64,000 nucleotides of DNA from JAZBPO01 sp963691775 (GTDB taxonomy: Bacteria; Pseudomonadota; Gammaproteobacteria; Pseudomonadales; Azotimanducaceae): the NCBI GenBank assembly GCA_963691775.1, contig OY829369.1:744001-808000 (forward strand), in the 5' to 3' direction. Every line of letters starts with the position of its first letter. Position 1 is the first letter of the stretch. Shown here piece by piece: positions 8,162 through 16,963 of this stretch. Position numbers and translations under genes: made by a program. The notes beneath the pieces are model-generated. The model worked only from the letters and a program-made list of their open reading frames with translations. It was not told where the DNA came from and made no database searches.

Positions 8162-8947
8162 ATGGTGAGCGCCTCCATCGAGCTCCTTCCGGTTCCGGGC
8201 ATCCCCCTCGTTCGCGCGGGGGACGATCTTGGGGAGCTCATCGCGGATGCTCTGGCCGACGCGGAGCTCGAGCTACGCAGCGGTGACGTCGTCATCGTCG
8301 CGCAGAAGATCGTGTCGAAGGCGGAGGGTCGGCTGATCCGCCTCGACGATGTCGAGCCCGATGCCGACGCGATCTCACTCGCGGCGGAAACCGGAAAGGA
8401 CGCTCGTCTGGTCCAGTTGATTCTCGACGAATCGGATCACGTGGTCCGCAAGCGTCAGGGGACGCCAGAACGGCCCGGCGTGATCATCGTCGAGCACCGC
8501 TGCGGCTGGGTCCATGCCAACGCGGGCATCGACCAATCCAATCTCGAGGGCGAAAGCGGCGGCGCAGCGCTTCTCCTCCCGATCGACTGCGATGCGTCTG
8601 CCGCGCGCCTGCGCGCGGACCTCGAAGCCCGCACAGGCGTCGCACCCGGCATCGTCATCGCTGACAGCGCCGGGCGCGCATGGCGCGTTGGCACCCTCGG
8701 CATCGCCCTCGGATCTGCAGGGGTGGAAGCCGTGCAGGATCTGCGCGGGCAACCGGACCTGATGGGCCGAACGCTCGAGATCACCGTAGTCGGCCGCGGC
8801 GACGAGCTCGCTGCCGCTGCCGGCCTGGTGATGGGTCAAGGCGGTGAAGGCACGCCCGTGGTCATCATCCGCGGACTGCCTCCATATCTTGGAAACGCCA
8901 CCGCTGCGGAGCTGATCCGCCCCGGCCAGGAGGACCTGTTCCGGTGA
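8162..8947 (+). CDS. cofE: Coenzyme F420-0:L-glutamate ligase
   Basis: A 261-residue CofE enzyme that adds gamma-linked glutamates to F420-0 with GTP. Visible family features are the start LLPVPGIPLVRAGDDL, the GDVVIVAQKIVSKAEGR strand-helix (residues about 40-56), the VEHRCGWVHANAGID segment and IADSAGRAWRVGTLGIALG. The protein ends after the ligase domain: it lacks the C-terminal nitroreductase-like FMN domain that mycobacterial FbiB carries for reduction of dehydro-F420-0. Its stop overlaps the GTG start of cofD (GTGA at 8944-8947). The ribosome site is weak, which fits coupling to the reductase gene 7 bp upstream. Confidence 0.92.
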   Translation: MVSASIELLPVPGIPLVRAGDDLGELIADALADAELELRSGDVVIVAQKIVSKAEGRLIRLDDVEPDADAISLAAETGKDARLVQLILDESDHVVRKRQGTPERPGVIIVEHRCGWVHANAGIDQSNLEGESGGAALLLPIDCDASAARLRADLEARTGVAPGIVIADSAGRAWRVGTLGIALGSAGVEAVQDLRGQPDLMGRTLEITVVGRGDELAAAAGLVMGQGGEGTPVVIIRGLPPYLGNATAAELIRPGQEDLFR

Positions 8948-9912
8948 TCGGAAGCGTCGTCGCACTCACGGGCGGCGTTGGCGGCGCCAAGCTCGCACGC
9001 GGACTGGTGGAACTCCTGCCGCCGCGAGCACTTCGCTTCGTCGTCAACGTCGGCGACGATTTCGAGCATCTGGGCCTGCACATATCCCCGGACCTCGACA
9101 CTCTGCTGTACACGCTCTCGGGTGAGTCCGACATGGACCGCGGCTGGGGCCGACGCGAGGAGACCTGGAACTTCCTCGATGCCGTGAAACTCTACGGCGG
9201 CGAGGACTGGTTCATGCTCGGCGACCGGGATCTCTCGACCCACGTGCTACGAAGCGCCGCTCTTGCCCAGGGGGCACCGCTTACCGAAGTCTGTGCACGA
9301 CTGGGGCAGGCCCTTGGCGTGCAACATGCGATGTTGCCCGTTACGGACGATCCGCTGCGCACGATCATCTGCACGCCGGAAGGGCGTCTGGCCTTCCAGC
9401 ACTACTTTGTCCGCGAACGCTGTGCGCCGGTCGTCACCGGCTTCGCGTTCGACGGAGCCGAGGACGCGACGCTTTCCTCCGAAGTCGCATCGGCGCTCGC
9501 CGATCCCGGTCTCGGCGCCGTTGTCGTCTGCCCCTCGAACCCCTTCGTCAGCATCGACCCGATCCTGGCCGTACCCGGCATGCGTGAAGCGCTGGCACGA
9601 GTCGCCGCGCCCGTGATAGCGGTTTCACCGATCATCGATGGCGCAGCGATCAAGGGACCGACCGCAAAGATGATGGAAGAGCTCGGCGTACCGCGATCCG
9701 CCGACGCAGTTGCTCGTCACTACGGTGCCCGTAGAGATGGCGGACTGCTCGATGGCTTCGTCCTCGATCAATGCGATGCCGAGCTCGCAGAAATCATTAC
9801 GAATCTGGGCATGGAGGTAAGCGTCGCGCAGACGCTGATGCGCGATCTGAACGACCGCATCGAGCTCGGCCGTCACGTACTCATGTTCGCTGCAGATCTC
9901 ATGCAATCGTGA
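8944..9912 (+). CDS. cofD: 2-phospho-L-lactate (or PEP) transferase, F420 biosynthesis
   Basis: A 322-residue CofD/FbiA protein, which joins the activated phospho-acid (lactyl-, enolpyruvyl- or glyceryl-diphosphoguanosine) to the deazaflavin FO to form F420-0 or its dehydro form. The N-terminal VVALTGGVGGAKLARGL loop and FVVNVGDDFEHLGLHISPDLDTLLYTL are characteristic, as are the WFMLGDRDL motif and VVCPSNPFVSIDPIL. GTG 8944 overlaps the cofE stop, and the cofD stop overlaps the next start, so cofE-cofD-cofC form one coupled unit. Which phospho-acid is used depends on CofC and is not visible here. Confidence 0.93.
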   Translation: MIGSVVALTGGVGGAKLARGLVELLPPRALRFVVNVGDDFEHLGLHISPDLDTLLYTLSGESDMDRGWGRREETWNFLDAVKLYGGEDWFMLGDRDLSTHVLRSAALAQGAPLTEVCARLGQALGVQHAMLPVTDDPLRTIICTPEGRLAFQHYFVRERCAPVVTGFAFDGAEDATLSSEVASALADPGLGAVVVCPSNPFVSIDPILAVPGMREALARVAAPVIAVSPIIDGAAIKGPTAKMMEELGVPRSADAVARHYGARRDGGLLDGFVLDQCDAELAEIITNLGMEVSVAQTLMRDLNDRIELGRHVLMFAADLMQS

Positions 9913-10580
9913 GCGACGGACGCACGGTGTGGGCTGTCGTCCCCGTCAAGCGCTTCGATCTCGCGAAGGGGCGCCTGGCTGACGCACTTACGGACGATGA
10001 ACGGCGACAGCTCGCCCGCGCGATGCTAGAGGATGTCCTCGGAGCCCTCGCCTCCAACCCTGAGGTCGATCGTGTCCTCGTGGTGACGCGCGAACCAGAG
10101 GTTGCCGCCCTTGCGGCGTCCGCCGGCGCAGCCACGATCGCGGAGACGGGTCAGGGCCTGAACGCGGCAGTGATGACAGGCGCTGAGGCCGCCATCGCTG
10201 GCGAGGCGGATGTTCTCCTAGTCGTGCACGGGGACCTACCGCTCGCGCGTTCAAGGGATTTTTCCGAGCTTCTGGCGATCCATGGCGCAGCCCCCGCGCT
10301 CACCATCGCGCCCGATCATGCCCGAGACGGCAGCAACTGCCTGGCCGCCTCGCCGCCGGATCTGATTCCCTTCCGCTTCGGCGCTGCGAGCTTCGAAGCA
10401 CACTGCGCGGAGGCACGCGCACGAGGTATCGAAACACGCGTCCTGGTCTGTGCTGAACTCGCAACGGACGTCGATCGGATTGAAGACCTTGACGCGGTTT
10501 GTGGCGCAAACTCGCATGGGCGCGCAGTGGCCTTTCTTGAGGCCTCCGGTATAGCATCAAGGGTCATCGAGATCCGGTGA
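9909..10580 (+). CDS. cofC: Phospho-acid guanylyltransferase for F420 (CofC/FbiD)
   Basis: A 223-residue nucleotidyltransferase of the CofC family that couples GTP to 2-phospho-L-lactate, phosphoenolpyruvate or 3-phospho-D-glycerate for F420 side-chain assembly. Family features are the N-terminal WAVVPVKRFDLAKGRLA, RVLVVTREPEVAALA, the VVHGDLPL metal-binding Asp segment and APDHARDGSNCLAASPP. The frame is open further upstream, but GTG 9909 is chosen because it overlaps the cofD stop (GTGA at 9909-9912) and begins 7 residues before the conserved VVPVK. A 104-bp gap separates it from fbiC. Substrate choice differs among known CofC enzymes and is not assigned here. Confidence 0.9.
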   Translation: MSDGRTVWAVVPVKRFDLAKGRLADALTDDERRQLARAMLEDVLGALASNPEVDRVLVVTREPEVAALAASAGAATIAETGQGLNAAVMTGAEAAIAGEADVLLVVHGDLPLARSRDFSELLAIHGAAPALTIAPDHARDGSNCLAASPPDLIPFRFGAASFEAHCAEARARGIETRVLVCAELATDVDRIEDLDAVCGANSHGRAVAFLEASGIASRVIEIR

Positions 10581-10684
10581 TCACCGGGCCAAAGCGGGCT
10601 TCGCAGAGAGCACGGCCACAAACAAGCGCGGTGTGACGTCCAGCGAGGATGCTAGCCGCCAAGAGCCGTCAACGAGGTGGGGGC

Positions 10685-13198
10685 ATGCAGAAAGACACGC
10701 TGCTTTCGATAGCGAAGGCTCGCGGCGGCGCGCGTCTACCGGACGCAAGCGCTCGCGCCTTGGCAGAGTGCGATGACCTGGAGGCCCTAGTTGAGGCCGC
10801 CGGCGCGATCCGCGATCGTGGTTTTGGCGGCGTTGTCACTTACTCGCGCAAGGTGTTCATCCCGCTCACGCACTTGTGCCGAGACGTTTGCCACTACTGC
10901 ACCTTCGCAACAACGCCTCGCCATATCGAACAGGCGTTCATGCCCCTGGACGAAGTACTACAGATCGCACGCGATGGCGCGGCTGCTGGCTGCCGGGAAG
11001 CGCTCTTCACGCTAGGGGAAAAACCTGAGCTCCGCTATCGCGCAGCGCGTGAGTGGCTGGCGGCGCACGGGTTCGAATCGACGCTGGACTACCTCGAGGC
11101 CGCTGCGCGCGCCGTGCTCGAGGAAACCGGGCTCGTGCCACATCTGAACCCGGGCACCATGACGCCGGAGGAACTCGAACGATTGCGCGGCGTGTCCGCA
11201 TCCATGGGGATCATGCTCGAGTCGACTTCCGACCGGCTGTGCGAAAAAGGCATGCCCCACTACGGTTCGCCGGACAAGGAGCCAGCCGTCCGCCTGCAGA
11301 CGCTTGAGCACGCCGGCAGTGCTCGCGTGCCATTCACAACGGGCATTCTCATCGGCATCGGCGAGACGCGCTCGGAACGAATCGATGCTCTGCTCTCGAT
11401 CCGCGAGCTTCATGAACGTCACGGTCACGTGCAGGAGGTGATCGTCCAGAACTTCCGCGCCAAGCCCGACACGAAGATGGCGATGGCGCCGGAACCTGAC
11501 CTCGAGGAAATGCTCTGGACGCTCGCGATCGCCCGCCTGATCTTCGGCACCACGCTCAGCATTCAAGCCCCTCCGAACCTCTCGCCCGGCGTGCTGCCGA
11601 AACTCGTCGCTGCAGGCATCGATGACTGGGGCGGCGTTTCGCCAGTGACCCCGGACTTTGTGAACCCGGAAGCGCCCTGGCCGCATCTCGAGCAGCTCGC
11701 ACGCGAGACGGCCTTCGCCGGAAAAACGCTTACCGAGCGGATGACCATCTATCCGGCCTACGCGCGCGACGCGGAGCGTTGGCTGGACAAAGGACTCGTT
11801 CAGCGCATTCGCGACGCCGTCGACGCAGACGGTTTCCCGCGCACCGACGACTGGACCCCCGGCGCAGACATCGACCCACCTGCAACTGATCTGAATGCGA
11901 TCGGGCGGCCCTGGGACACAAGCCGCGTGAGCCACGATCTCATCGCGATCCTCGATCGCGCGCGCGACGGGATGCTGCTCGATGAGGCGGAGGTCGTTCG
12001 TCTGTTCCGCGCTCGTGGTGAGGAGTTCGCCGCCGTCTGCGCCACCGCAGACGCGGTGCGCCGCGAGCAGTGCGGCGACGTCGTCACATGGGCGGTCAAC
12101 CGAAACATCAACTACACGAACATCTGCTACTTCAAATGCCAGTTCTGCGCCTTCTCCAAGGGCAAACTCTCGGAGAATCTACGCGGACGCCCCTACGATC
12201 TCGACGCCGACGAGATCGCGCGCCGGGTCGACGAAGCCTGGGCTCGCGGCGCGACCGAAGTGTGCATGCAGGGCGGCATCCACCCGGAATACACGGGGCA
12301 GACCTACCTCGATATCCTCGATACCGTGCGCCGTGCAGCGCCGGACATGCACATCCACGCCTTTTCGCCACTGGAGGTCTGGCAGGGCGCGCAGACACTC
12401 GATCTGCCCCTTGTCGACTATCTGAGAAAGCTGAAAGCCGCGGGCCTGGGGACGCTACCCGGCACGGCCGCCGAGATTCTCGACGACGAGGTGCGAGCGG
12501 TGCTCTGCCCGGACAAAATCAACACGGCGCAGTGGCTCGAAGTGATGGAAACTGCTCATGGCGAGGGCCTGCGCAGCACCGCAACCATGATGTATGGCCA
12601 CGTCGACCGCCTTGAACACTGGGCACGACACCTGATCCGCGTGCGCGATCTGCAGCGCAGGACCGGAGGCTTCACGGAGTTCGTCCCCCTGCCCTTCGTG
12701 CCCATGGAGGCGCCGATCTATCTCAAGGGCAAGGCGCGCCGAGGGCCGACTTTCCGGGAAGCCGTACTTGTCCATGCCGTCGCGCGGCTTGCGCTTCATC
12801 CGCATATCACGAACATCCAGGCGTCGTGGGTGAAGATGGGGCACGCGGGCGTGCAGGCCTGCCTTTCGGCCGGATGCAACGACCTCGGCGGCACGCTGAT
12901 GAACGAGACGATCACGCGTGCAGCTGGTGCCAGCCACGGCCAGGAAACGGATCCGCTTCGCATGGAAGCGATGATCGAGGCCTGTGGCAGAGAGCCGCGC
13001 CAGCGGACAACCCTCTACGGAGACGTGGGCGGGGAGCGACGCCGCGCCGGCCGCGCCGCCTCGGAGCTCATTCCGGTCGTCAACACGCCCGCCCGCCGCT
13101 ACGAGCGTAAGGAACGGCGCCCGCTCGCACGCCCGGGGCTGGAAGCCCCGATCCGCGCTGAGCAGACGCCGGAGTTCGTGGACTGCGTCCACGTCTGA
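10685..13198 (+). CDS. fbiC: Bifunctional FO synthase (CofG-CofH fusion, radical SAM)
   Basis: An 837-residue fusion of the two radical-SAM subunits of 7,8-didemethyl-8-hydroxy-5-deazariboflavin (FO) synthase, the chromophore-forming step from tyrosine and a flavin precursor. Two CX3CX2C iron-sulfur motifs are visible: CRDVCHYC at residues 65-72 in the first half (CofG-like) and CYFKCQFC at 481-488 in the second (CofH-like). The second half also holds CMQGGIHPEYTGQTY and KMGHAGVQACLSAGCNDLGGTLMNE-type stretches of CofH. ATG 10685 is preferred over ATG 10649 because a purine-rich GAGGTGGGG lies just upstream. The fused form is the actinobacterial arrangement; archaea and some cyanobacteria have separate subunits. 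It ends 12 bp from the convergent MFS gene. Confidence 0.95.
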   Translation: MQKDTLLSIAKARGGARLPDASARALAECDDLEALVEAAGAIRDRGFGGVVTYSRKVFIPLTHLCRDVCHYCTFATTPRHIEQAFMPLDEVLQIARDGAAAGCREALFTLGEKPELRYRAAREWLAAHGFESTLDYLEAAARAVLEETGLVPHLNPGTMTPEELERLRGVSASMGIMLESTSDRLCEKGMPHYGSPDKEPAVRLQTLEHAGSARVPFTTGILIGIGETRSERIDALLSIRELHERHGHVQEVIVQNFRAKPDTKMAMAPEPDLEEMLWTLAIARLIFGTTLSIQAPPNLSPGVLPKLVAAGIDDWGGVSPVTPDFVNPEAPWPHLEQLARETAFAGKTLTERMTIYPAYARDAERWLDKGLVQRIRDAVDADGFPRTDDWTPGADIDPPATDLNAIGRPWDTSRVSHDLIAILDRARDGMLLDEAEVVRLFRARGEEFAAVCATADAVRREQCGDVVTWAVNRNINYTNICYFKCQFCAFSKGKLSENLRGRPYDLDADEIARRVDEAWARGATEVCMQGGIHPEYTGQTYLDILDTVRRAAPDMHIHAFSPLEVWQGAQTLDLPLVDYLRKLKAAGLGTLPGTAAEILDDEVRAVLCPDKINTAQWLEVMETAHGEGLRSTATMMYGHVDRLEHWARHLIRVRDLQRRTGGFTEFVPLPFVPMEAPIYLKGKARRGPTFREAVLVHAVARLALHPHITNIQASWVKMGHAGVQACLSAGCNDLGGTLMNETITRAAGASHGQETDPLRMEAMIEACGREPRQRTTLYGDVGGERRRAGRAASELIPVVNTPARRYERKERRPLARPGLEAPIRAEQTPEFVDCVHV

Positions 13199-13210
13199 GC
13201 AAGATGGGGC

Positions 13211-14458
13211 TCATTCGAGCCCCTCGGCGGAGAGCCCCTCGGCAGGCACCCATTGAGACGCACGCCGGATAGACCCCGCGAGGGGGGCCACCAGGCATAA
13301 CCAGATCAGCAGCGAGAAGCACGCCAGAAGCAGGAACGCTTCCGCGAGCGACCACGCCCGGAGCGCTGCCCCCATGAGCGGTACGCTCAACGCGTACACC
13401 GCCCGGAACAGGAATCCAACCAGCGAGTTCACCGTCGCCCGATGCGTCGCTTCGAGACGCGCATTCAGTGCCCCCTGGAGCACGACAAAGCCAGCACCTC
13501 GTGCGATCCAGAACAGCGGCGCCACCAGCAGCGCCCAGACTGCGGGCAGCAACGCGAACAGCACATAGCCAAGCACCGGCAGCAACGCGACGAGCGCAAG
13601 CAGTCGCGGCGCACCCAGCGCCTCTTCGAGCCACGACGCCTGCCGGCCCGAGATCGCTCCGATCACGGCGAGCACGGCCCAAGCGATGCCGAGCGCCTCC
13701 ACGGACGTGCCCCCCTCCGCGAGATGGTGCTGCAGCAGCCAGACCGCGTAGAAGGTCGAAAGGCTCCAGATCGCCATCACGAGGAAGGTTCGCCGGAGGA
13801 TTTCGTCCGACGCGAACAGCACCCGCCAGACCTCGCTCACGTTCTCGAGATGCGACGCACTCGGCGCTCGCTCCACGGGCGGATCCACGATCGTGAGCGC
13901 GAAAGCGAGCGGCAGCCAGCCGATCAACATCTGCACGAACACGAGTTCGTCGAACCCAGCGAACAGCAGCAGCCCTGCCGCCGCGAGCCCCGCACCCGCC
14001 TCCGACAACTGCCGGGTGAAGAACAGGCGGCCAAGGCCACGCTGGCGCTCGACCTCGCCGTGGCCGAGCGCGGCCTGGCTGTCATAGAGCGTCGCGACGT
14101 CGGCCCCGGAAATCAGCGACACGCCGACTCCAAGGGCAATCTCGAAGAGCGCCAGGGATGCAAAGTCGTGCGCGAAGACCAGCAGGCTGTGCCCGATGCC
14201 CAGGAACACGGCCCCGGCCACGAGAGCTCGCCGGCGGCCGAACAGATCCGCGAAGTAGCCAGAGGGCAACTCACCGAGCACGACCGTGATGCCGAACAGC
14301 GCCTGGAGTTCAAGGACCTCGGCGATGTCCAGGCCGCGATCCCCGAACAGCGGCACCGCAACAGGCACGATGACCATGAAGACCTGGAAGAACGCCATGA
14401 TGCGGACCGCGATCAGGTTGCGCTCCAGACCCTCTCGTTGCTGCGCTGAGCTGTTCAT
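13211..14458 (-). CDS. Major facilitator superfamily transporter
   Basis: A 415-residue inner-membrane transporter with about twelve hydrophobic segments. The loop between helices 2 and 3, GYFADLFGRRRALVAG (residues about 62-77), is the typical MFS GxxxDRxGRR-like motif. The acidic helix-1 end and the central cytoplasmic loop (VDPPVERAPSASHLEN) also fit. ATG 14458 is chosen because GAGGT lies 6 nt upstream and the protein then starts just before the first helix; the open frame continues 68 codons further without features. The substrate is unknown; it is convergent with fbiC and there is no evidence for a link to F420. Confidence 0.8.
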   Translation of the reverse strand: MNSSAQQREGLERNLIAVRIMAFFQVFMVIVPVAVPLFGDRGLDIAEVLELQALFGITVVLGELPSGYFADLFGRRRALVAGAVFLGIGHSLLVFAHDFASLALFEIALGVGVSLISGADVATLYDSQAALGHGEVERQRGLGRLFFTRQLSEAGAGLAAAGLLLFAGFDELVFVQMLIGWLPLAFALTIVDPPVERAPSASHLENVSEVWRVLFASDEILRRTFLVMAIWSLSTFYAVWLLQHHLAEGGTSVEALGIAWAVLAVIGAISGRQASWLEEALGAPRLLALVALLPVLGYVLFALLPAVWALLVAPLFWIARGAGFVVLQGALNARLEATHRATVNSLVGFLFRAVYALSVPLMGAALRAWSLAEAFLLLACFSLLIWLCLVAPLAGSIRRASQWVPAEGLSAEGLE

Positions 14459-14839
14459 GACGCTACCTCTGCACTTCGACGCACTATCGCCATACCCGCC
14501 CCTGCAGCAGCCATGGACCCGTTTTATTGACCCCAGAACGCGAAAGCCCCGATGGACGGGGTCCATCGGGGCTTCCTGAACACAGAACGCTGTTGAATAC
14601 GTTCTAACTGGTCGGTGAACCCCGTGACCCGTATCGCGTCTGGAGCGACACGACACCATCACCAGCGACGCACGAATGTGCGGCCGGCATGGCGATCAGA
14701 TTGTCGTTCCAGATGCGCATAATGCGTACGGGTCCGGTCGGGTCCGCGTGGGACCCAGCAAGAATGGCGCGCAGGGTGCGCGCACGCAGGCTCAAGGTCA
14801 AGTCTGCGACAACGGATTCATCAAAGGGTCACAAGCAGA
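14459..14839. other. Intergenic stretch with a long perfect hairpin
   Basis: No gene is seen in these 381 bp between the MFS gene and the luciferase-like gene, both on the minus strand. It contains the 14-bp hairpin at 14544-14574 and a GGGTCC-rich patch at about 14727-14756. The MFS promoter must lie in its left part. Confidence 0.6.
14544..14574 (-). terminator. 14-bp perfect hairpin, probable terminator of the luciferase-like gene
   Basis: AAGCCCCGATGGAC and its exact complement are separated by GGG. Read on the minus strand the stem is followed by T and CG (GGGGCTTTCG), a short T-tract. It lies about 265 nt after the luciferase-like gene and 86 nt before the MFS start, so it could be a terminator or a leader hairpin of the MFS mRNA. 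Confidence 0.55.
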
Positions 14840-15688
14840 CTAGTCGTCATCGAACAGCTCGTCCGCTACGGCCTCGAGGAAATCCGTGGCTGCCAGCGCG
14901 TCATGCTGCGGCAGCATCAAGATCAGGCGGTCGACTCCCAGATCCTCGTAGGCCTCCACATCCTCTACAGTCGGTACTCTTCGAGGCGTGATGCTGATCT
15001 CGAGCTCACCCAAATGGTCGTCGCGACCAAAGCGCGACTCTGCCTCGTCCAGGCCGTCGAGCGATTCAGAGGTAGACTCAAGGTCCATCGCGAAGCCGTA
15101 CCAGCCTTGGCAAAGCGTTGTCGCCCGGCGATAGGCCGCCGCCGACGTACCGCCGCCATGGATGGGGGTGCGCTCGCGCCGCGGTGGACGCGGGCGCGAC
15201 TGAATACCCGAGAAGGCGAAAAACTCGCCCTCGAACTCGGGTGCCTCACTGCCCCACAGCTCACGCAGCACAGCAATTCCTTCGTCGGTGCGCAGACCAC
15301 GTTCACGAAAATCGACGCCTAGCGCGTCGAACTCCTGTTCGAGATAGCCCGCGCCAACGCCGAGGATGAGCCGACCCTCAGCGAGCACATCCAGGCTCCC
15401 CATCTCCTTCGCTAGGACAACGGGATTGCGCTGGGCGATGAGGGTGATGCCGGTACCCAGCCGGACCTGGTCGGTCACGGCCGCAAGAAACGCCAGCGCA
15501 GTGGAGGGATGAAGCATCGGCGTGCGCGGCGCAGCCGGTGAAGGCGGCACCTGAGGGTCGGGCAGCACCACATGCTCGCCAGTCCAAAGTGAGTCGAATC
15601 CGAGTTCTTCCGCGAGTTCCGCGACCTCAACGGCGACATCTGGATCGGCGCATACACCGAAATTCACTCCGAAGACTCCGAACCTCAT
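14840..15688 (-). CDS. Luciferase-like (LLM class) oxidoreductase, probably F420-dependent
   Basis: A 282-residue TIM-barrel protein of the luciferase-like family. The N-terminus MRFGVFGVN, LGFDSLWTGEHVVLP (residues about 30-44), VRLGTGITLIAQRNPVVLAKEMGSLD and LGVGAGYLEQEFDALG are the standard family blocks, the last often near the cofactor phosphate. Many close patterns belong to F420-dependent subfamilies of about 280-300 residues. ATG 15688 is chosen because GGGAGGAAAG lies directly upstream; the frame extends 23 more codons without support. The complete F420 operon 1.6 kb away makes F420 the likely cofactor, but FMN use is not excluded and the substrate is unknown. Confidence 0.85.
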   Translation of the reverse strand: MRFGVFGVNFGVCADPDVAVEVAELAEELGFDSLWTGEHVVLPDPQVPPSPAAPRTPMLHPSTALAFLAAVTDQVRLGTGITLIAQRNPVVLAKEMGSLDVLAEGRLILGVGAGYLEQEFDALGVDFRERGLRTDEGIAVLRELWGSEAPEFEGEFFAFSGIQSRPRPPRRERTPIHGGGTSAAAYRRATTLCQGWYGFAMDLESTSESLDGLDEAESRFGRDDHLGELEISITPRRVPTVEDVEAYEDLGVDRLILMLPQHDALAATDFLEAVADELFDDD

Positions 15689-15766
15689 CGCTTTCCTCCC
15701 ACGGATGCCCCGCGACCGCGGTGGCGCCCGCGATCTGATGGTGCGCGCCGATCGCAACCCGGGAAC

Positions 15767-16750
15767 TCAGGTGGCAATCGGATCCGGTTTCGAGGTCGCA
15801 AGCCCGAGCACTTCCGCGTAGGAGTTGCGAATCTCCATGCGCGGGCCCAGGCCCTTGTCGAGCAGCATCCGATGCATCCGCGGCAGGTTGTAGCAAGGCA
15901 CGGACACGAGCAGATGGTGCTCAAGGTGATAATTCACCCAATACGGGGCGATGAGTGCCCGAGTCAGCCAGCCCGCATGTGTCGTCCGCGTATTACGCAG
16001 ACGGTCGTCATCGTCCGGTACGACTGCATGCTCCGCGATATTGCGGATTCGGGTGATGAGCATCTCCCAGGTGAAGGATGGCAGGACCCAGAGGAGGACG
16101 TAGAGATACCAGTGCCCCGCAAGCATGAAGCCCGTAAGAAAGAGGGCGTTGATGGCGAGATTGGGGCCGAACCGCCGCAGGACCCGCGCGAGCTTCCGCG
16201 CGGTGGGCGCATCGGCAGGCTTCCAGTGCGACCGCACCAGCGCGCTACGCTGCTTCCACCCTGTCTGGCCGGACAGATCACGCCACACCTTGCGGCAAAA
16301 GGAGAATCGGGTCACCGGGAATGGCGCTGACAAGGCGATATCGGGGTCGTCAGCCTGCTGTGTGTTCTGGTGATGCTTGATGTGGTACTTCCGGTATCCG
16401 TCAACGGATTGACCGAACATGGGTCGGTTCACCAGCCAGCGCGCCACCCAATCATTCAGGCGCCTGTCGTCGAAGAGCAAGTAGTGGGCCGCTTCATGAT
16501 TGATGATCCCGAGGCCCAACTGTCGGCAGCCCACGAGCATCACGCCAAGCGCGATCAACAGCGGGTGCGGCCAGAGGCAGCAGACCACCCATACCGCGAG
16601 GATGGTGCCCCAACAGTGCACGATCATCGCCCAGGTCCTGAGCGGCGACTTGCGGCGCAGCGAAGCGATCTCTTCCCTCGCAAGTACATCGGCGGCGCGA
16701 TTTACACCATCTAGTTCAACCGCGATGTCAGGGAGATCCGCAGGCACCAT
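15767..16750 (-). CDS. Membrane fatty acid desaturase
   Basis: A 327-residue di-iron membrane desaturase/hydroxylase. The three histidine boxes are visible: HEAAH (residues about 86-90), HIKHH (about 123-127) and HLEHH (about 277-281). Two hydrophobic hairpins lie before the first box (WAMIVHCWGTILAVWVVCCL) and between boxes two and three (NALFLTGFMLAGHWYLYVLLWVL). The enzyme inserts a double bond or hydroxyl into acyl chains or a related lipid substrate at the cytoplasmic membrane face. It lies 78 bp upstream of the luciferase-like gene on the same strand, so co-transcription is possible. Position and substrate of desaturation cannot be inferred. Confidence 0.88.
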   Translation of the reverse strand: MVPADLPDIAVELDGVNRAADVLAREEIASLRRKSPLRTWAMIVHCWGTILAVWVVCCLWPHPLLIALGVMLVGCRQLGLGIINHEAAHYLLFDDRRLNDWVARWLVNRPMFGQSVDGYRKYHIKHHQNTQQADDPDIALSAPFPVTRFSFCRKVWRDLSGQTGWKQRSALVRSHWKPADAPTARKLARVLRRFGPNLAINALFLTGFMLAGHWYLYVLLWVLPSFTWEMLITRIRNIAEHAVVPDDDDRLRNTRTTHAGWLTRALIAPYWVNYHLEHHLLVSVPCYNLPRMHRMLLDKGLGPRMEIRNSYAEVLGLATSKPDPIAT

Positions 16751-16825
16751 GTCACCGGTTCAGCTCGCGACCCGACCATTCTGGGCGCCGCAAGAGACGT
16801 CGGCAAGGCAGGGCGCGTGAGCTCA

Positions 16826-16960
16826 GCGCAGCGCGACCGAGCGCAGCCCGACCGAGCGCAGCCCGACCGAGCGCGGCCCGACCGAGCGCGGCCCGACCGA
16901 GCGCGGCCCGACCGAGCGCGGCCCGACCGAACGCGGCCCGACCGAACGCGGTCCGGTCGA
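16826..16960. repeat. Nine-unit 15-bp tandem repeat
   Basis: Nine consecutive 15-bp units with consensus GCGC(A/G)GCCCGACCGA occupy exactly 135 bp. The first and last units are the most diverged, and units 4-7 look identical. It sits between the start of the desaturase gene and the end of the metallo-beta-lactamase-like gene. Because the period is a multiple of 3 it creates open frames of Arg-Pro-Asp repeats, but these lack start signals. Confidence 0.92.
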
Positions 16961-16963
16961 GAC

